DNA of 64,000 nt from Pseudomonas vanderleydeniana (GCF_014268755.2 NZ_CP077093.1:434001-498000), one strand, 5' to 3'; positions 19,050 through 28,289 are shown, counted from the stretch's first letter. Notes: generated by a model not told the origin, from the sequence alone. Translations and numbers: made by a program.

Positions 19050-19946
19050 ATGAGCCTGCATGAAACCTTCGGTCAGCCATTGCTGACCTTTCCCGACGCG
19101 GAAAAAAGTCCGCTGAGCATCCGCGCCAAGGCGCTGGTGTTCGTCGACCCGCGCTCGCGCCAACTGCGCGAGGAACTCGAACAGCTGGCACCCAGGGCGC
19201 TGCCGGTGCTGATCCGTGGTGAGACCGGCAGCGGCAAGGAGCTGCTGGCCCGGCATATTCACCGTGCCAGTGATCGCGGCGGTTTGTTCGTCTCGGTCAA
19301 CTGCGGGGCCATCAGCCCGACCTATGCCGATGCCGAGCTGTTCGGTCATGCGGCCGGAGCCCACAGCGGTTCGGTGAGCAGCCGCGCCGGCTGGTTCGGT
19401 TCGGCCAACGGTGGCACGCTGTACCTGGACGAGATCGGCGACCTGCCACTGCCGATCCAGGTCAAGCTGCTGGCCGCGCTGGAAAACCACGAGGTCACCC
19501 GCGTCGGCGCGCACCAGCCGAGCCCGGTGGATGTGCGGCTGGTCGCGGCGACCAGCATCGACCTGGCGCAGGCGGTCGCGGTGGGAAAATTCCACGAGCG
19601 GCTCTACAACTACCTCAGCGAAGGGCGCCTGGAGTTGCCGGCGCTGCGTGAGCGGGTCGGCGACATCCTGTCCCTGGCCGAATACTTCCTTGGCATCTAC
19701 AGCCAGCGCCTGAGCCTGCCGGTGCCGCTGATCAGCGAAAGCGCCCAGCGCGCCCTGGAGCGGCACAGCTGGCCGGGCAATACCCGCGAGCTGGAGAACG
19801 TCATCCACTTCGCCCTGCTGGTCAGCAGCGGCGACGAGATCCTGCCGGAGCACCTGAACCTGCCGCAGCCGCTGGCGGTGATCGAACATTTGCTGGCCGG
19901 CAGCTCGCCAGAGGAGCGGGCGGCGCTCAAGCGCTTGCTGGATTGA
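19050..19946 (+). CDS. SfnR-like sigma-54 interaction protein lacking a DNA-binding domain
   Basis: A 298-residue AAA+ domain of the NtrC/SfnR family. Walker A is GETGSGKE (57-64) and Walker B is TLYLDEIGD (near 123-131); the arginine finger region LPALRERVGDILSLAEYF and HSWPGNTRELENVI are intact. Two departures stand out. The sigma-54 contact loop, normally GAFTGA, reads GAHSGS (103-108), and the chain stops after EERAALKRLLD with no Fis-type helix-turn-helix. SfnR proteins control dimethyl-sulfone and other sulfur-scavenging genes. This copy may act without DNA binding, be an antagonist, or be decayed. GGGAG lies before the ATG. Confidence 0.85.
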   Translation: MSLHETFGQPLLTFPDAEKSPLSIRAKALVFVDPRSRQLREELEQLAPRALPVLIRGETGSGKELLARHIHRASDRGGLFVSVNCGAISPTYADAELFGHAAGAHSGSVSSRAGWFGSANGGTLYLDEIGDLPLPIQVKLLAALENHEVTRVGAHQPSPVDVRLVAATSIDLAQAVAVGKFHERLYNYLSEGRLELPALRERVGDILSLAEYFLGIYSQRLSLPVPLISESAQRALERHSWPGNTRELENVIHFALLVSSGDEILPEHLNLPQPLAVIEHLLAGSSPEERAALKRLLD

Positions 19947-20310
19947 TCGAACGTCTATGCTGTGGAGCGCTCATTCCTCCTGCGGCGTGTGCGTTCCCTG
20001 TGGCTTGCTCATCCCTGTAGGAGCGTGGCTTGTCGGGGCGCCGAACCGCCGCGAACCGCCGCAGGCGGCCATCCGAAACTATTTTGAATGGCCGCTGATG
20101 GCGGTTCGCGGGCAAGCCACGCTCCTACAGGTGTGGTGCAAGGCGGGAAGGTTGTATGAGAAAAATGGAATATGAAGATGAATAAAAGGTATTGTTCGGG
20201 AATAAAAAATCCCGGTATCTTCCATTCCATGCAAGCGATATCAAATTGCTTGCACCTCTCTTCTCCAGGCTGTCGTCGGTGACGACCGTGATTTTCGATA
20301 AGGACACTGC
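19947..20310 (+). promoter_or_regulatory. Gene-free region: REP pair and metQ-like promoter
   Basis: These 364 bases hold a REP pair (20014-20131). Downstream is an AT-rich stretch that includes an inverted repeat, CGGGA-ATAAAAAA-TCCCG (20199-20216). AAGGA precedes the next ATG by 9 bases. Confidence 0.55.
20014..20131. repeat. REP pair (family 3)
   Basis: CCTGTAGGAGCGTGGCTTG at the left and CAAGCCACGCTCCTACAGG at the right, exact complements, around a GAACCGCC-rich centre. Confidence 0.88.
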
Positions 20311-21093
20311 ATGAAAAAGGTTCTGTTGTTTACCGCATTGGCGGCTGCTCTGACCGCCGGCCTGGCCCAGGCTGGGGAAAAACTGGTAGTGGCGGCGACG
20401 CCGATCCCGCACGCGGAAATCCTCGAGCTGATCAAGCCGACCCTCGCCAAAGAAGGCGTGGACCTGGAAGTGAAGGTCTTCACCGACTACGTACAGCCCA
20501 ACACCCAGGTCGCCGAGAAGCACCTGGATGCCAACTACTTCCAGACCAAGCCGTACCTGGATGGCTTCAACAAGGGCAAGGGCACCAACCTGGTGACCGT
20601 GATCGGCGTGCACGTCGAGCCTTTCGGTGGCTACTCGAAGAAGGTCAAGAGCCTGTCCGAGCTGAAGGACGGCGCGACCATCGCGATCCCGAACGAAGGC
20701 AGCAACGCCGGTCGCGCCCTGCTGCTGTTGCAGAGCAAGGGCCTGATCGAACTGAAGGACCCGAAAAACGCCCTGTCGACGCCCAAGGACATCGCCAAGA
20801 ACCCGCACAAGTTCAAGTTCAAGGAACTGGAATCGGCCCTGCTGCCACGCGTGCTGGACCAGGTCGACCTGGACCTGATCAACACCAACTACGCGCTGGA
20901 AGCCGGCCTGAACCCGGCCAAGGATGCCCTGCTGATCGAGGGTGCCGACTCGCCTTACGTGAACTTCCTGGTGGCCCGTCCTGACAACCAGAACAGCGAC
21001 GCCATCCAGAAGCTGGCCAAGGCCCTGACCAGCCCTGAAGTGAAAGCGTTCATCGACTCGAAGTACAAGGGCGCGGTACTGCCGGCGTTCTGA
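20311..21093 (+). CDS. metQ: Orphan MetQ/NlpA-family binding protein
   Basis: A 260-residue periplasmic binding protein of the methionine (NlpA) family. Features are the signal peptide MKKVLLFTALAAALTAGLAQ, then VVAATPIPHAEILELIKP, DYVQPNTQVAEKHLDANYFQT, IAIPNEGSNAGRALLLLQ and LINTNYALEAGLNP. The signal peptide ends AQAGEK with no lipobox cysteine, so it looks soluble rather than a lipoprotein. There is no ATPase or permease beside it; the only MetNI set in the window is at 51.5 kb with its own, more divergent MetQ. It may feed that importer or an unlinked one. Methionine as ligand is a family inference. Confidence 0.85.
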   Translation: MKKVLLFTALAAALTAGLAQAGEKLVVAATPIPHAEILELIKPTLAKEGVDLEVKVFTDYVQPNTQVAEKHLDANYFQTKPYLDGFNKGKGTNLVTVIGVHVEPFGGYSKKVKSLSELKDGATIAIPNEGSNAGRALLLLQSKGLIELKDPKNALSTPKDIAKNPHKFKFKELESALLPRVLDQVDLDLINTNYALEAGLNPAKDALLIEGADSPYVNFLVARPDNQNSDAIQKLAKALTSPEVKAFIDSKYKGAVLPAF

Positions 21094-21118
21094 TTGACCG
21101 AAACCCCTTCAAGGTTTT

Positions 21119-21152
21119 AACGCCGACGAGCGATTAGCGTCGGCGTTTTTTA
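21119..21152 (+). terminator. Rho-independent terminator of metQ-like gene
   Basis: Perfect ten-pair stem AACGCCGACG/CGTCGGCGTT with a nine-base loop and a T-run. Confidence 0.92.
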
Positions 21153-21204
21153 TGGCCTGTGCAAAAGTGCCAGGCGTTACTTTTGTAGTGGCTGGAAGGA
21201 CGCT

Positions 21205-21314
21205 TTCGCGGATAAACCGGGGCGCCGGACCGCCGGCTCCCACGGTATGCAGCGCTGCTCTCCTGGGGACACACTGGGGGAGCAGGCGGTCCGGCGCCCC
21301 GGTTTATCCGCGAA
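21205..21314. repeat. REP pair (family 2)
   Basis: TTCGCGGATAAACCGGGGCG and its complement CGCCCCGGTTTATCCGCGAA face each other around GGCTCCCAC-type inner arms. The right end supplies the stop codon and last residues of the small reading frame at 21304-21432. Confidence 0.9.
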
Positions 21315-21432
21315 GGGCGCCCCGCGAAGCCAGGCGGGTACCTGCCTGGTCGTTCACCGCACGGCGCAACGCCACCAGCAGTTTTACGATGTCCTTGGGA
21401 TTGAGCCTTTGCGGCGCCTGTATCTGGGCCAT
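21304..21432 (-). CDS. Possible 42-residue protein ending in a REP element
   Basis: The minus strand reads MAQIQAPQRLNPKDIVKLLV, then a basic segment (ALRRAVNDQAGT) and a tail derived from REP sequence (RLASRGALRG). AAGGAAG lies 5 bases before the ATG, which is a convincing ribosome site. No family is recognised. It is 138 bases downstream of the AAA ATPase gene on the same strand. The original C-terminus may have been changed by REP insertion. Confidence 0.4.
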   Translation of the reverse strand: MAQIQAPQRLNPKDIVKLLVALRRAVNDQAGTRLASRGALRG

Positions 21433-21570
21433 ATTGTCTTCCTTGTTATGGGTGGCCACTTGGCTGGCCGTTTTCGTCCGTGGTTGGAACGTCGCTACGG
21501 GGAAAAGATCCATACCCGCTGCAAGGAAATAGTCCCCCGGCGAGCATCCGGCAAATGCAGTACCGGCCAG

Positions 21571-22731
21571 TCAGTCCGGCCACTTCCAGGCCGGTTCGTC
21601 GAGCATGCCCTGGCCGACGATCCGGGTTTGGCCGAGGACTTTCTCCAGCACGATGGCATTGCATGCCGGGTCCTGCTGCAAGGCCGCGATCAGGCGGCTG
21701 GCATGCGACACCACCCACACCTGGCAACTGTGCGATGCACGAACGATCAGCCGCGCCAGCGCCGGCAGGAGGTCGGGGTGCAGGCTGGTTTCCGGTTCGT
21801 TGAGCACCATCAGCGTCGGTGGCCGTGGTGTCAGCAGGGCGGCCACCAGCAGCAGGTAGCGCAGGGTGCCGTCCGACAGCTCGGCGGCGGACAACGGTCG
21901 CAGCAGGCCATCCTGGTGGAACTCGATGGCGAAGCGGGCGCCCGGCGACACCGCAATCCCCAGCCGTGAGCCGGGGAAGGCATCGCTGATCGCCTCCTGC
22001 AGCGCCTGCGGATCGCCAATTTCGATGATGGTGCGCAGGGCGGCCGCCAGGTCGCGACCCTCGTGATGCAGCACCGGTGTGCGCGTGCCCAACTGGGGCT
22101 GGCGCGCCGGCGCATCCGCATCGCTGCGAAAGTGATCGTAGAAGCGCCAGCCGCGAATATGCTCGCGCAGCAACAGCACTTCCGGCGAGCTGCGCAGGTT
22201 GCCGACCTGGTCGAACAGGCTGTCGAAGCTCGGCGTGTGCTGCGCCAGCACTTCCCAACCCGGCTCCCCGCGAGCCTTGACCATGGGGCCGGAACGATCC
22301 ACCAGCAGGCTGGCCGGGCGATACACCGGGCTTGCCCAGATGCATTCGCGCTTGATTTGCGGATCGAGGGAGAACCACGAATTGCTGGGTTCCGGCAGGC
22401 CGAGGGAAATGGCGTAGCTGAAGTCCTCGCCGGCAAAACCCAGGCGCAGGCGCTTGGCACCCTGGCGCACCACGCCTTGCACCTCGACCTCACCCTGGCG
22501 CATGCGCCGGCTGATCGTTTCCGGCCCGGCCCAGAAGGTCGAGTCCAGTCCGCCCTCGCGAGCCAGTGCGTTGACCACGCCGCCCTGGGCGGTTTCCGCC
22601 AGCAGGCGCAGGGCGCGGTACAGGTTGGACTTGCCGCTGCCATTGGGGCCGGTGATCAGGTTCAGGCGGTCGAGGGGCACCACCAGCTTGTTGATCGAGC
22701 GGTAGTTGGCCACGGCAAGCGTCTTGAGCAT
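21571..22731 (-). CDS. AAA-family ATPase (AAA_21/RecF-like)
   Basis: A 386-residue P-loop ATPase. Walker A is GPNGSGKSN (28-36) after an N-terminus MLKTLAVANYRSINKL typical of SMC/RecF/OLD-like 'AAA_21' proteins. The signature region LSDGTLRYLLLVAALL and Walker B LMVLNEPETSLHPDLL follow. The Walker B aspartate of DEPE is replaced by asparagine, while the catalytic glutamate is kept. A D-loop/H-like VVSHASRLIAAL follows. No nuclease domain is attached, so it is not a complete OLD enzyme. It is isolated between REP elements and its function is unknown. Confidence 0.82.
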   Translation of the reverse strand: MLKTLAVANYRSINKLVVPLDRLNLITGPNGSGKSNLYRALRLLAETAQGGVVNALAREGGLDSTFWAGPETISRRMRQGEVEVQGVVRQGAKRLRLGFAGEDFSYAISLGLPEPSNSWFSLDPQIKRECIWASPVYRPASLLVDRSGPMVKARGEPGWEVLAQHTPSFDSLFDQVGNLRSSPEVLLLREHIRGWRFYDHFRSDADAPARQPQLGTRTPVLHHEGRDLAAALRTIIEIGDPQALQEAISDAFPGSRLGIAVSPGARFAIEFHQDGLLRPLSAAELSDGTLRYLLLVAALLTPRPPTLMVLNEPETSLHPDLLPALARLIVRASHSCQVWVVSHASRLIAALQQDPACNAIVLEKVLGQTRIVGQGMLDEPAWKWPD

Positions 22732-22796
22732 GGGGTAGGTCCTGGCGATTGAGTCGACAGTGTGCCCGATAACCCGGATCGATACATCGCTGCTCT

Positions 22797-22927
22797 TGTG
22801 GTGAGCGGGCTTGCCCGCGCTGGGCTGCGAAGCGGCCCCAAGGCTCCCTGCGCGGTGTGCCAGCGATTACGGAGTATCCGGCTTCACGACCGCTGCGCGG
22901 CCGAACGCGGGCAAGCCCGCTCGCCAC
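22797..22927. repeat. REP pair (family 1)
   Basis: GTGGTGAGCGGGCTTGCCCG and CGGGCAAGCCCGCTCGCCAC face each other between the divergent AAA ATPase and triA genes. Confidence 0.88.
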
Positions 22928-23017
22928 GACGATGGGGCAGTCGTGCAGGGACGGAACCCTGTTCTACGCTATCAGTCGTAATGACACTGCGAGTCGGCAT
23001 TACGCGAAGGAGTGTGT

Positions 23018-24118
23018 ATGAAAGGGCGTCGAATTAGGTGGGAGGTGGCCCTGGTGCCGCTGGCGCTCCTAAGCGGTTGTGGTCATGAAAAACCTCCGGA
23101 GCCACTTCGCCCGCGGGTCTTCGTCGAGCAGGTGCAGCGCAAGGATTTCGGTGCGGCCGTCACGCTCACCGGCGACGTCCAGGCGCGGGTACAGACCGAC
23201 CTGTCGTTCCGGGTCGGCGGCAAGATCATCCAGCGCAATGTCGATGTCGGCGCCCGGATCACCGCCCGGCAGGTGCTCGCCAGGCTCGATCCCAAGGACC
23301 TGCAGACCAACGTCGACAGCGCCCAGGCCGAGGTCAGTGCCCAGCAGGCGCGGGTGCAACAGACTAGCGCGGCGTTCGTCCGCCAGCAGAAGCTGCTGCC
23401 CAAGGGCTACACCAGTCGCAGTGAATACGATTCCGCCCAGGCCGGCCTGCTCAGTGCCAAGAGCGCGCTGGCCGCAGCCCAGGCGCAACTGGCCAATGCC
23501 CGTGAGCAACTCGGTTACACCGCGCTGGTCGCCGAGGCGCCGGGGGTGATCACCGCGCGCCAGGCCGAGGTCGGCCAGGTGGTGCAGGCGACCATGCCGA
23601 TCTTCAGCCTGGCCCGCGACGGTGAGCGCGATGCCGTGTTCAATGTCTACGAGTCGCTGCTGGTGGAGCCGCCCGCAGACCTGCCGATCACCGTGACCCT
23701 GCTCGACAACCCGGCGATCAAGGCCGTGGGCAAGGTCCGTGAAGTGACCCCGGCGGTCTCGGCCCAGAGCGGTACGGTGCAGGTCAAGGTGGCGCTGGAG
23801 GCGCTGCCGGCCGGCATGGACCTCGGCTCGGTGGTCAGCGCCACCGTGACGGCACCGGCCAAGGCCAGTATCGAACTGCCCTGGTCGGCGTTGACCAAGG
23901 ACGTCAGCGAGCCGGCCGTCTGGCTGGTGGACGAGGCCGGCAAGGTCAGCCTGCACCCGGTCAAGGTCGCGCGCTACCTGACCGGCCATGTGATGATCGG
24001 CGAAGGGCTGCAGGGTGGCGAGAAGGTGGTGGTCGCCGGTGGGCAACTGCTGCATCCGGGCATGCTGGTGGAGATCGCCCAGCCACCGGTCCAGGTCGCC
24101 GGGGGGAGCACGCCATGA
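23018..24118 (+). CDS. triA: RND efflux membrane fusion lipoprotein, TriA type
   Basis: A 366-residue periplasmic adaptor. The signal peptide ends in a lipobox, LALLSGCG, so it should be a lipoprotein. It has a lipoyl half-motif FRVGGKIIQRNVDVGARI, a coiled-coil hairpin (about 90-150, rich in Ala/Gln) and a beta-barrel domain. The ATG at 23018 follows GAAGGAG. The order adaptor-adaptor-RND pump is the arrangement of P. aeruginosa TriABC, a triclosan efflux pump that uses unlinked OpmH. It overlaps the next gene by 4 bases. Confidence 0.85.
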   Translation: MKGRRIRWEVALVPLALLSGCGHEKPPEPLRPRVFVEQVQRKDFGAAVTLTGDVQARVQTDLSFRVGGKIIQRNVDVGARITARQVLARLDPKDLQTNVDSAQAEVSAQQARVQQTSAAFVRQQKLLPKGYTSRSEYDSAQAGLLSAKSALAAAQAQLANAREQLGYTALVAEAPGVITARQAEVGQVVQATMPIFSLARDGERDAVFNVYESLLVEPPADLPITVTLLDNPAIKAVGKVREVTPAVSAQSGTVQVKVALEALPAGMDLGSVVSATVTAPAKASIELPWSALTKDVSEPAVWLVDEAGKVSLHPVKVARYLTGHVMIGEGLQGGEKVVVAGGQLLHPGMLVEIAQPPVQVAGGSTP

Positions 24119-25185
24119 AGCGCCTGTCGCTGCTGTGGCTGGGAGCCCTGCTGGTGGCCGCCTGTTCGAAGCAGGAGCCGCCGCCAGAGCCGGTGCGGCC
24201 GGTGCTGTTCATCGAGGTCAAGCCCGAGTCGGTGCAGAGCCTCGGCCGTTTTGCCGGGAGCATCCAGGCCCGCTATGAGAGCACCCTGGGTTTCCGGGTT
24301 TCGGGACGGATCGCCCGGCGTCATGTCGACGTCGGCAGCGAGGTGGAGCAGGGCGCGCTGCTGGCCAGCCTCGATCCGACCGACCAGCAGAACCAGTTGC
24401 GTGCTGCCCAGGGCGACCTGTCGCGCATCGAGGCGCAGTGGATCAATGCCCAGGCCAACGCCCGCCGCCAGCAGGAACTGTTCGACCGTGGCGTCGGTGC
24501 GCAGGCCCAACTGGACGTGGCCCAGACCGATCTGAAGACCACCGGCGCCTCGCTCGAACAGGCCCGTGCCTCGGTCGGCCAGGCCAGGGACCAGCTGGGC
24601 TACACCGAACTGCGCAGCGACCATGCCGCCGTGGTCACCGACTGGAAGGTCGAGGCCGGCCAGGTGGTCAGCGCCGGCCAGGAGGTGGTCACGCTGGCGC
24701 GGCCGGACGTCAAGGAAGCGGTGATCGACCTGCCGGCCACCCTGGCCGACCAGTTGCATGAAGGCGTCGAATTCCGCGTCGCCAGCCAGCTCGACCCGAG
24801 CATCAACACCACCGCCCGCTTGCGCGAGATCGAGCCCCAGGCCGACAGCGCCACCCGCACGCGGCGGGCCCGGCTGACCCTGGCTGAAACCCCGGCGGCG
24901 TTTCGCCTGGGCACCTCGATCAGCGTGACCCTGAGTTCGGCCATCGAACCGCGTACCCAACTGCCGCTGTCGGCGCTGTGGGAGCACCAGGGCAAGACGC
25001 AGGTCTGGATCATCGACCCGCAGAGCTCGACCGTCTCGCCGCGTGAGGTGACGGTCGTCAGCCGCGAGGGCGACAGCCTGCTGCTCGGCGCTGGCGTCAA
25101 GGCCGGCGAGAAGGTGGTCAGTGCCGGGGTGAACAGTCTCAAGCCCGGGCAGAAAGTCAGAATCGACGAGGAAACCCCACGATGA
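24115..25185 (+). CDS. triB: Second RND membrane fusion lipoprotein, TriB type
   Basis: A 356-residue adaptor with lipobox LLVAACSK and the lipoyl motif FRVSGRIARRHVDVGSEV. A coiled-coil of about 55 residues and KVEAGQVVSAGQEVVTLARP follow. It is paralogous to the preceding protein but distinct; TriABC needs both adaptors. Start and stop overlap the neighbours by 4 bases each (ATGA), so the three genes are translationally coupled. Confidence 0.85.
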   Translation: MKRLSLLWLGALLVAACSKQEPPPEPVRPVLFIEVKPESVQSLGRFAGSIQARYESTLGFRVSGRIARRHVDVGSEVEQGALLASLDPTDQQNQLRAAQGDLSRIEAQWINAQANARRQQELFDRGVGAQAQLDVAQTDLKTTGASLEQARASVGQARDQLGYTELRSDHAAVVTDWKVEAGQVVSAGQEVVTLARPDVKEAVIDLPATLADQLHEGVEFRVASQLDPSINTTARLREIEPQADSATRTRRARLTLAETPAAFRLGTSISVTLSSAIEPRTQLPLSALWEHQGKTQVWIIDPQSSTVSPREVTVVSREGDSLLLGAGVKAGEKVVSAGVNSLKPGQKVRIDEETPR

Positions 25186-28100
25186 AAGGGAGCTTCAACC
25201 TGTCCGAGTGGGCGCTCAAGCACCAATCGTTCGTCTGGTACCTGATGTTCGTCGCCTTGCTGATGGGGGTGTTTTCCTACATCAACCTCGGGCGCGAGGA
25301 AGACCCGTCCTTCACCATCAAGACCATGATCATCCAGACCAAGTGGCCGGGCGCCACGGTGGACGAGACCCTGGAGCAGGTCACCGATCGCATCGAGAAA
25401 AAGCTCGAGGAGCTCGACTCGCTCGACTACGTGAAGAGCTACACCCGCCCCGGCGAATCGACGGTGTTCGTATTCCTGCGCGATACCACCAGCGGCAAGG
25501 ACATCCCGCAGATCTGGTACCAGGTGCGCAAGAAGATCGACGACATCCGCGGCGAGTTCCCCCAGGACATCCAGGGCCCGGGTTTCAACGACGAGTTCGG
25601 CGACGTGTTCGGCTCGGTCTACGCCTTCACCAGCGACGGCCTGACCATGCGCCAGCTGCGCGACTACGTCGAACAGGTCCGCGCGCAGATCCGCGACGTG
25701 CCGGGGCTGGGCAAGATCGAGATGATCGGCGAGCAGAACGAGGTGCTCTACCTGAACTTCTCCACCCGCAAGCTGGCGGCCCTGGGCATCGACCAGCGCC
25801 AGGTGGTGCAGAGCCTGCAATCGCAGAACGCGGTGACCCCGGCCGGGGTGATCGAGGCCGGCCCCGAGCGCATCTCGGTGCGCGCGTCCGGGCAGTACGC
25901 CTCGGAAAAGGACCTGGAGGCGGTCAACCTCAAGCTCAACGATCGTTTCTACCGGCTGGCGGATATCGCCGAGATCAGCCGCGGTTACGTCGACCCACCG
26001 ACGCCGTTGTTCCGCTACAACGGCCAGACCGCCATCGGCCTGGCGATCGCCATGAAGAAGGGCGGCAACATCCAGGAGTTCGGCAAGGCCCTGCATGAGC
26101 GCATGGACAGCCTCACCGCCGACCTGCCGGTGGGCGTTGGCGTGCACAAGGTCTCCGATCAGGCCGAGGTGGTGGAGAAGGCCGTCGGCGGCTTCACCAG
26201 TGCCCTGTTCGAGGCGGTGATCATCGTCCTGGTGGTGAGCTTCGTCGCCCTCGGCCTGCGTGCCGGGTTGGTGGTGGCCTGCTCGATCCCGCTGGTACTG
26301 GCGATGGTCTTCGTGTTCATGGAGTACAGCGGCATCACCATGCAGCGGATTTCCCTCGGTGCATTGATCATCGCTCTCGGCCTGCTGGTGGACGATGCGA
26401 TGATCACCGTGGAGATGATGGTCACCCGCCTGGAAAAGGGCGACAGCAAGGAGCAGGCGGCGACGTTCGCCTATACCTCCACGGCCTTCCCGATGCTCAC
26501 CGGGACCCTGGTGACCGTCGCCGGCTTCGTGCCCATCGGTCTCAATGCCAGCTCGGCCGGTGAGTACACCTTCACCCTGTTCGCGGTGATCGCCGTGGCG
26601 ATGCTGGTGTCGTGGATCGTCGCCGTGCTGTTCGCCCCGGTGATCGGCGTGCACATCCTCAGCGAGAAGGTGAAGGCCCACGACAGTGGCAACGGCCGTG
26701 TGGCGCGGGCCTTCAATGCCGGGCTGCTGTGGTCGTTGCGCAACCGCTGGTGGGCCATCGGCCTGACGGTGCTGATCTTCGCGCTGTCGGTGTTCGGCAT
26801 GCGCTTCGTGCAGAACCAGTTCTTCCCGTCCTCGGATCGCCCGGAGATTTTAGTCGACCTCAACCTGCCGCAGAACGCCTCGATCAACGAGACCCGCAAG
26901 GCGGTGGACCGGCTGGAAGCCAGCCTCAAGGACGATCCTGACATCCTGCGCTGGAGCACCTACATCGGCGAGGGCGCGATCCGTTTCTACCTGCCGCTCG
27001 ACCAGCAATTGCAGAACCCCTACTACGCGCAGTTGATCATCGTCAGCAAGAGCCTGGAGCAGCGTGCCGCGCTCATGGATCGGTTGAACAAGCGCCTGCG
27101 CGAGGACTTCGTCGGCATTGGCAGTTTCGTCCAGACCCTGGAAATGGGCCCACCGGTGGGGCGGCCGTTGCAGTACCGGGTCAGTGGCAAGGACATCGAC
27201 CAGGTGCGCAAGCACGCCATCGAACTGGCGACCCTCCTCGACAAGAATCCCAGTGTCGGCGAGACCATCTACGACTGGAACGAGCCGGGCAAGGTGCTGC
27301 GCATCGACATCGCCCAGGACAAGGCACGGCAGTTCGGCCTGTCGTCCGAGGACGTCGCCAAGCTGATGAACACCATCGTCAGCGGCGCGCCGGTGACCCA
27401 GGTGAAGGACGATATCTACCTGATCAACGTGGTCGGCCGTGCGGTGGACAGCGAGCGGGGTACGCCGGAAACCCTGCAGAACCTGCAGATCGTCACGCCC
27501 AACGGCACCTCGATCCCGTTGCTGGCGTTCGCCACGGTGCGCTACGAGCTGGAGCAGCCGCTGGTCTGGCGGCGTGACCGGCTGCCGACCATCACCCTCA
27601 AGGCCGGCGTGCGGGGGGGTATCCAGCCGACCGACCTGGTGCGGCAACTGAAGCCGGATATCGACAAGTTCGCTGCCGGCCTGCCACCGGGCTACAAGGT
27701 GGTCACCGGCGGTACGGTGGAGGAGAGCGGCAAGGCCCAGGGGCCGATCGCCCACGTGGTGCCGCTGATGCTGTTCCTCATGGCGACCTTCCTGATGATC
27801 CAGCTGCACAGCGTGCAGAAGATGTTCCTGGTCGCCAGCGTCGCGCCGCTGGGGCTGATCGGCGTGGTATTGGCGTTGGTGCCGACGGGAACGCCGATGG
27901 GCTTCGTGGCGATCCTCGGAATCCTGGCGCTGATCGGCATCATCATCCGCAACTCGGTGATCCTGGTGACCCAGGTCGACGAGTACGAAAGCAACGGCTA
28001 CGAGCCGTGGGACGCAGTGGTGGAGGCGACCGAACACCGGCGCCGGCCGATCCTGCTGACGGCGGCGGCCGCGAGCCTGGGGATGATCCCGATTGCCCGG

Positions 28101-28235
28101 GAGGTGTTCTGGGGGCCGATGGCCTACGCGATGATCGGCGGGATCGTGGTGGCGACGGTGCTGACGCTGATGTTCCTGCCGGCGCTGTATGTGGCGTGGT
28201 ACCGGATTCGCGAGCCGAAACGCGACGCGGCCTGA
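25182..28235 (+). CDS. triC: RND efflux pump inner-membrane transporter, TriC type
   Basis: A 1017-residue HAE1-type RND transporter, about the length of TriC. It has twelve expected membrane helices in two halves. Helix 4 carries LGLLVDDAMITVEMM with the proton-relay aspartate pair, and helix 10 IIIRNSVILVTQVDE. It exports small amphiphiles from the inner membrane/periplasm using protons, through an outer-membrane channel that is not encoded here. Third gene of the coupled operon. Substrate (triclosan-like or other) is inference from gene order. Confidence 0.88.
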   Translation: MKGSFNLSEWALKHQSFVWYLMFVALLMGVFSYINLGREEDPSFTIKTMIIQTKWPGATVDETLEQVTDRIEKKLEELDSLDYVKSYTRPGESTVFVFLRDTTSGKDIPQIWYQVRKKIDDIRGEFPQDIQGPGFNDEFGDVFGSVYAFTSDGLTMRQLRDYVEQVRAQIRDVPGLGKIEMIGEQNEVLYLNFSTRKLAALGIDQRQVVQSLQSQNAVTPAGVIEAGPERISVRASGQYASEKDLEAVNLKLNDRFYRLADIAEISRGYVDPPTPLFRYNGQTAIGLAIAMKKGGNIQEFGKALHERMDSLTADLPVGVGVHKVSDQAEVVEKAVGGFTSALFEAVIIVLVVSFVALGLRAGLVVACSIPLVLAMVFVFMEYSGITMQRISLGALIIALGLLVDDAMITVEMMVTRLEKGDSKEQAATFAYTSTAFPMLTGTLVTVAGFVPIGLNASSAGEYTFTLFAVIAVAMLVSWIVAVLFAPVIGVHILSEKVKAHDSGNGRVARAFNAGLLWSLRNRWWAIGLTVLIFALSVFGMRFVQNQFFPSSDRPEILVDLNLPQNASINETRKAVDRLEASLKDDPDILRWSTYIGEGAIRFYLPLDQQLQNPYYAQLIIVSKSLEQRAALMDRLNKRLREDFVGIGSFVQTLEMGPPVGRPLQYRVSGKDIDQVRKHAIELATLLDKNPSVGETIYDWNEPGKVLRIDIAQDKARQFGLSSEDVAKLMNTIVSGAPVTQVKDDIYLINVVGRAVDSERGTPETLQNLQIVTPNGTSIPLLAFATVRYELEQPLVWRRDRLPTITLKAGVRGGIQPTDLVRQLKPDIDKFAAGLPPGYKVVTGGTVEESGKAQGPIAHVVPLMLFLMATFLMIQLHSVQKMFLVASVAPLGLIGVVLALVPTGTPMGFVAILGILALIGIIIRNSVILVTQVDEYESNGYEPWDAVVEATEHRRRPILLTAAAASLGMIPIAREVFWGPMAYAMIGGIVVATVLTLMFLPALYVAWYRIREPKRDAA

Positions 28236-28289
28236 GGGCTGTAGAGCGCTGCCACGAGGGAGGGCTGTGCCAGGTACAGAGGTTGATCT

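Noticed and set aside
24600..26681. 693-codon open frame on the minus strand opposite triB/triC
   Set aside because: His/Asp/Arg-rich shadow of the efflux genes, with no domain and no start signal.
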